Virus record (IMG/VR): IMGVR_UViG_3300003702_000002
Coordinates: 1 to 48,046 of that record
Strand: one strand, 5' to 3'
Source of the DNA: a virus
Length of the DNA: 48,046 nt
Part shown: piece after piece, positions 47,298 to 48,046 of the stretch
How the letters are laid out: every line of letters starts with the position of its first letter
How positions within the stretch are numbered: the stretch's first letter is position 1
Made by a program: the position numbers and the translations under genes
Notes under the pieces: generated by a model
The model's input: the letters and a program-made list of their open reading frames with translations, nothing else
Database searches by the model: none
What the model was told of the DNA's origin: nothing

Positions 47298-47543
47298 CTA
47301 CTGTAAATAACTTTGTGGTACTTTCTTCCTACTATCACGTTCTTCCTGACATACTTCCACAAGTTCATCAAATGTTATCAAATAGCACAAGTGGTATGCA
47401 TTGAATGCATCTTGTACAACTTTTGGTGCTTTTTGTTCTTGTGGATTCACATCCTTGCCTACTTTAACAGAGAAACTGCCAAAATTATAAATACTAAAAT
47501 CTCTATATTTATAAACTAACGAATCAAGTTTAGAATAAGCCAT
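47298..47543 (-). CDS. First early gene, unknown 81-aa protein
   Basis: Start at 47,543 (MAYSKLDSLVYKYRDFSIYN) chosen for AGGGG just upstream. A further in-frame start at 47,579 would run through a leader hairpin. The protein is charged and soluble, with a helical second half (VVQDAFNAYHLCYLITFDELVEV). It is the first gene expressed from the host-type promoter at 47,847-47,875. T7 places the anti-restriction protein Ocr at this position, but no similarity is visible. Its message starts with a hairpin. Confidence 0.65.
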   Translation of the reverse strand: MAYSKLDSLVYKYRDFSIYNFGSFSVKVGKDVNPQEQKAPKVVQDAFNAYHLCYLITFDELVEVCQEERDSRKKVPQSYLQ

Positions 47544-47550
47544 TTTACCC

Positions 47551-47586
47551 CTATTAGTTGAATGTTGTTCTACTCTCAACTAATAG
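47551..47586 (-). promoter_or_regulatory. 11-bp hairpin before the first early gene
   Basis: CTATTAGTTGA (47,551-47,561) and TCAACTAATAG (47,576-47,586) are perfect inverted repeats with a 14-nt loop. On the minus-strand RNA the stem ends right before the GGGGT ribosome site and the ATG at 47,543. It may control translation or protect the 5' end. A third copy of the arm lies at 47,271. Confidence 0.6.
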
Positions 47587-47591
47587 CATTC
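47573..47591. repeat. Inverted repeat arm upstream of the first early gene
   Basis: CTCTCAACTAATAGCATTC is complementary to 47,267-47,285 (18 of 19). It overlaps the 3' half of the leader hairpin, so the two pairings exclude each other. Confidence 0.7.
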
Positions 47592-47933
47592 AAGATACTC
47601 CAGATTTAATTTTCAAAGAACAACTTCTTAAAATTCCAAATTAAGTAGAATATTTGAATAAATCCAATTTGTAAATAATCTGAAACAGTTTTTAAATTGC
47701 GTTGAATTCTTTCATGTTCTTGCAAGCTTGTTGTGTTGAAGCTTTATGCAGTTTCAAGTTTTCAACTGGATTGAATGTTTCCTATAAGTAGGTAACGGCG
47801 TTACGTTGAACCTTTAAATGTAGAATCGTTTCAATCGTTGAGTACAATTAGATCATAGTTGAAAAAGTATGTCAAGTATAAAATGAATTATTTTACAGGG
47901 CCAGTAATAGCAGGGCCAAAAAACCACAGATAG
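47592..47933 (-). other. Early leader region with GTTGAA motif cluster
   Basis: No gene is seen. GTTGAA occurs at 47,701, 47,735, 47,805 and 47,858, with GTTGAG at 47,837 and the reverse complement TTCAAC at 47,761. The spacing is about 21-44 bp. A 13-bp palindrome GTAACGGCGTTAC lies at 47,792-47,804, and CAGGGCCA is repeated at about 47,896 and 47,912. The region sits between the terminal repeat and the first gene, the place where T7 has its early promoters. It could bind a regulator or serve replication. Confidence 0.45.
47847..47875 (-). promoter_or_regulatory. Host sigma70 early promoter
   Basis: On the minus strand TTGACA (47,875-47,870) is followed by a 17-bp spacer and TCTAAT (47,852-47,847), one mismatch from the consensus -10. 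The predicted start is near 47,840. It points into the early genes and fits the T7 strategy of using host polymerase first. Confidence 0.8.
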
Positions 47934-48046
47934 ATAGAGAAAGAGAAGAACAAACAAAAAATAAACTAATAGAATGAATAACAAGAAATAGCAAATCATT
48001 ATACCCCATACCAGTAGGTAGTACCGAGAACGGCATACCCCATACC
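47934..48046. repeat. Right copy of 113-bp imperfect terminal direct repeat
   Basis: It is in register with 1-113 up to the last base of the window, with about 14 substitutions and no gaps. Most differences are clustered in the 84-100 segment of the unit. The window stops inside the second CATACCCCATACC element, so the repeat probably continues beyond the sequence shown. Confidence 0.8.

Noticed and set aside
47165-47371. Minus-strand 68-codon ORF between the first two early genes
   Set aside because: It overlaps two better candidates in other frames and has no good ribosome site. A shorter internal start (MVNSYLLWVM) cannot be excluded but is not supported.
1-48046. Integrase, repressor, CRISPR or insertion sequence
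   Set aside because: None was found on either strand. The complete tRNA alone is not evidence for an attachment site.

Overview
The window reads as an essentially complete genome (about 48 kb) of a lytic T7-like podovirus (Autographivirales type). Every convincing protein gene lies on the minus strand, so the phage left end (early genes) is at the right of the window and the packaging end is at the left. The order matches T7 gene by gene: early small genes, single-subunit RNA polymerase, ssDNA-binding protein, endonuclease I, lysozyme-like protein, primase-helicase, family A DNA polymerase, 5'-3' exonuclease, ribonucleotide reductase, portal, scaffold, capsid, tail tubular A and B, three internal virion proteins, tail fibre, lysis genes, TerS and TerL. 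The DNA is strongly AT-rich. The gene set (B12-dependent RNR, bacterial-type IscU, S74-type fibre) and the style of the small proteins resemble marine phages of low-GC Pseudomonadota. The host is inferred only. There is no integrase, repressor, CRISPR array or insertion sequence.

Layout in phage order. (1) 47,592-48,046 is a non-coding leader with a near-consensus sigma70 promoter (TTGACA, 17 bp, TCTAAT), a cluster of GTTGAA motifs and a 113-bp imperfect repeat that recurs at the other end of the window. (2) 42.9-47.5 kb is the early region: many tiny unknown and membrane proteins, a C5-methyltransferase-like gene next to a helix-hairpin-helix glycosylase-like gene, a complete tRNA-Tyr, and several structured leaders, including a 176-nt element closed by a perfect 12-bp inverted repeat. 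(3) 31.5-42.9 kb is the transcription and replication module. (4) 6.6-31.5 kb holds the virion genes. (5) 1.9-6.5 kb holds lysis, TerS, unknown late genes and an unusual Fe-S/cysteine-rich cluster: IscU, an exported six-Cys protein and a 15-residue CxC peptide whose stop codon overlaps the TerL start.

The genes form a self-contained T7-style programme. Host polymerase would read the early region from the sigma70 promoter and make the phage RNA polymerase. That enzyme would then use its own promoters. Two of these are identical over 21 bp (core AATTAACTCCCCTTATAGT), and related copies occur elsewhere. Genes are packed with TAATG and ATGA overlaps, so translational coupling is widespread. The lysozyme-like protein has lost the catalytic residues for amidase activity, and a separate M15 peptidase sits in the lysis region. 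This suggests the T7 lysozyme role has been split, with the gene 3.5 homologue kept as an RNA polymerase regulator. The most novel-looking parts are the IscU/Cys-peptide cluster at the packaging end and the structured early region around 45.3-46.7 kb.
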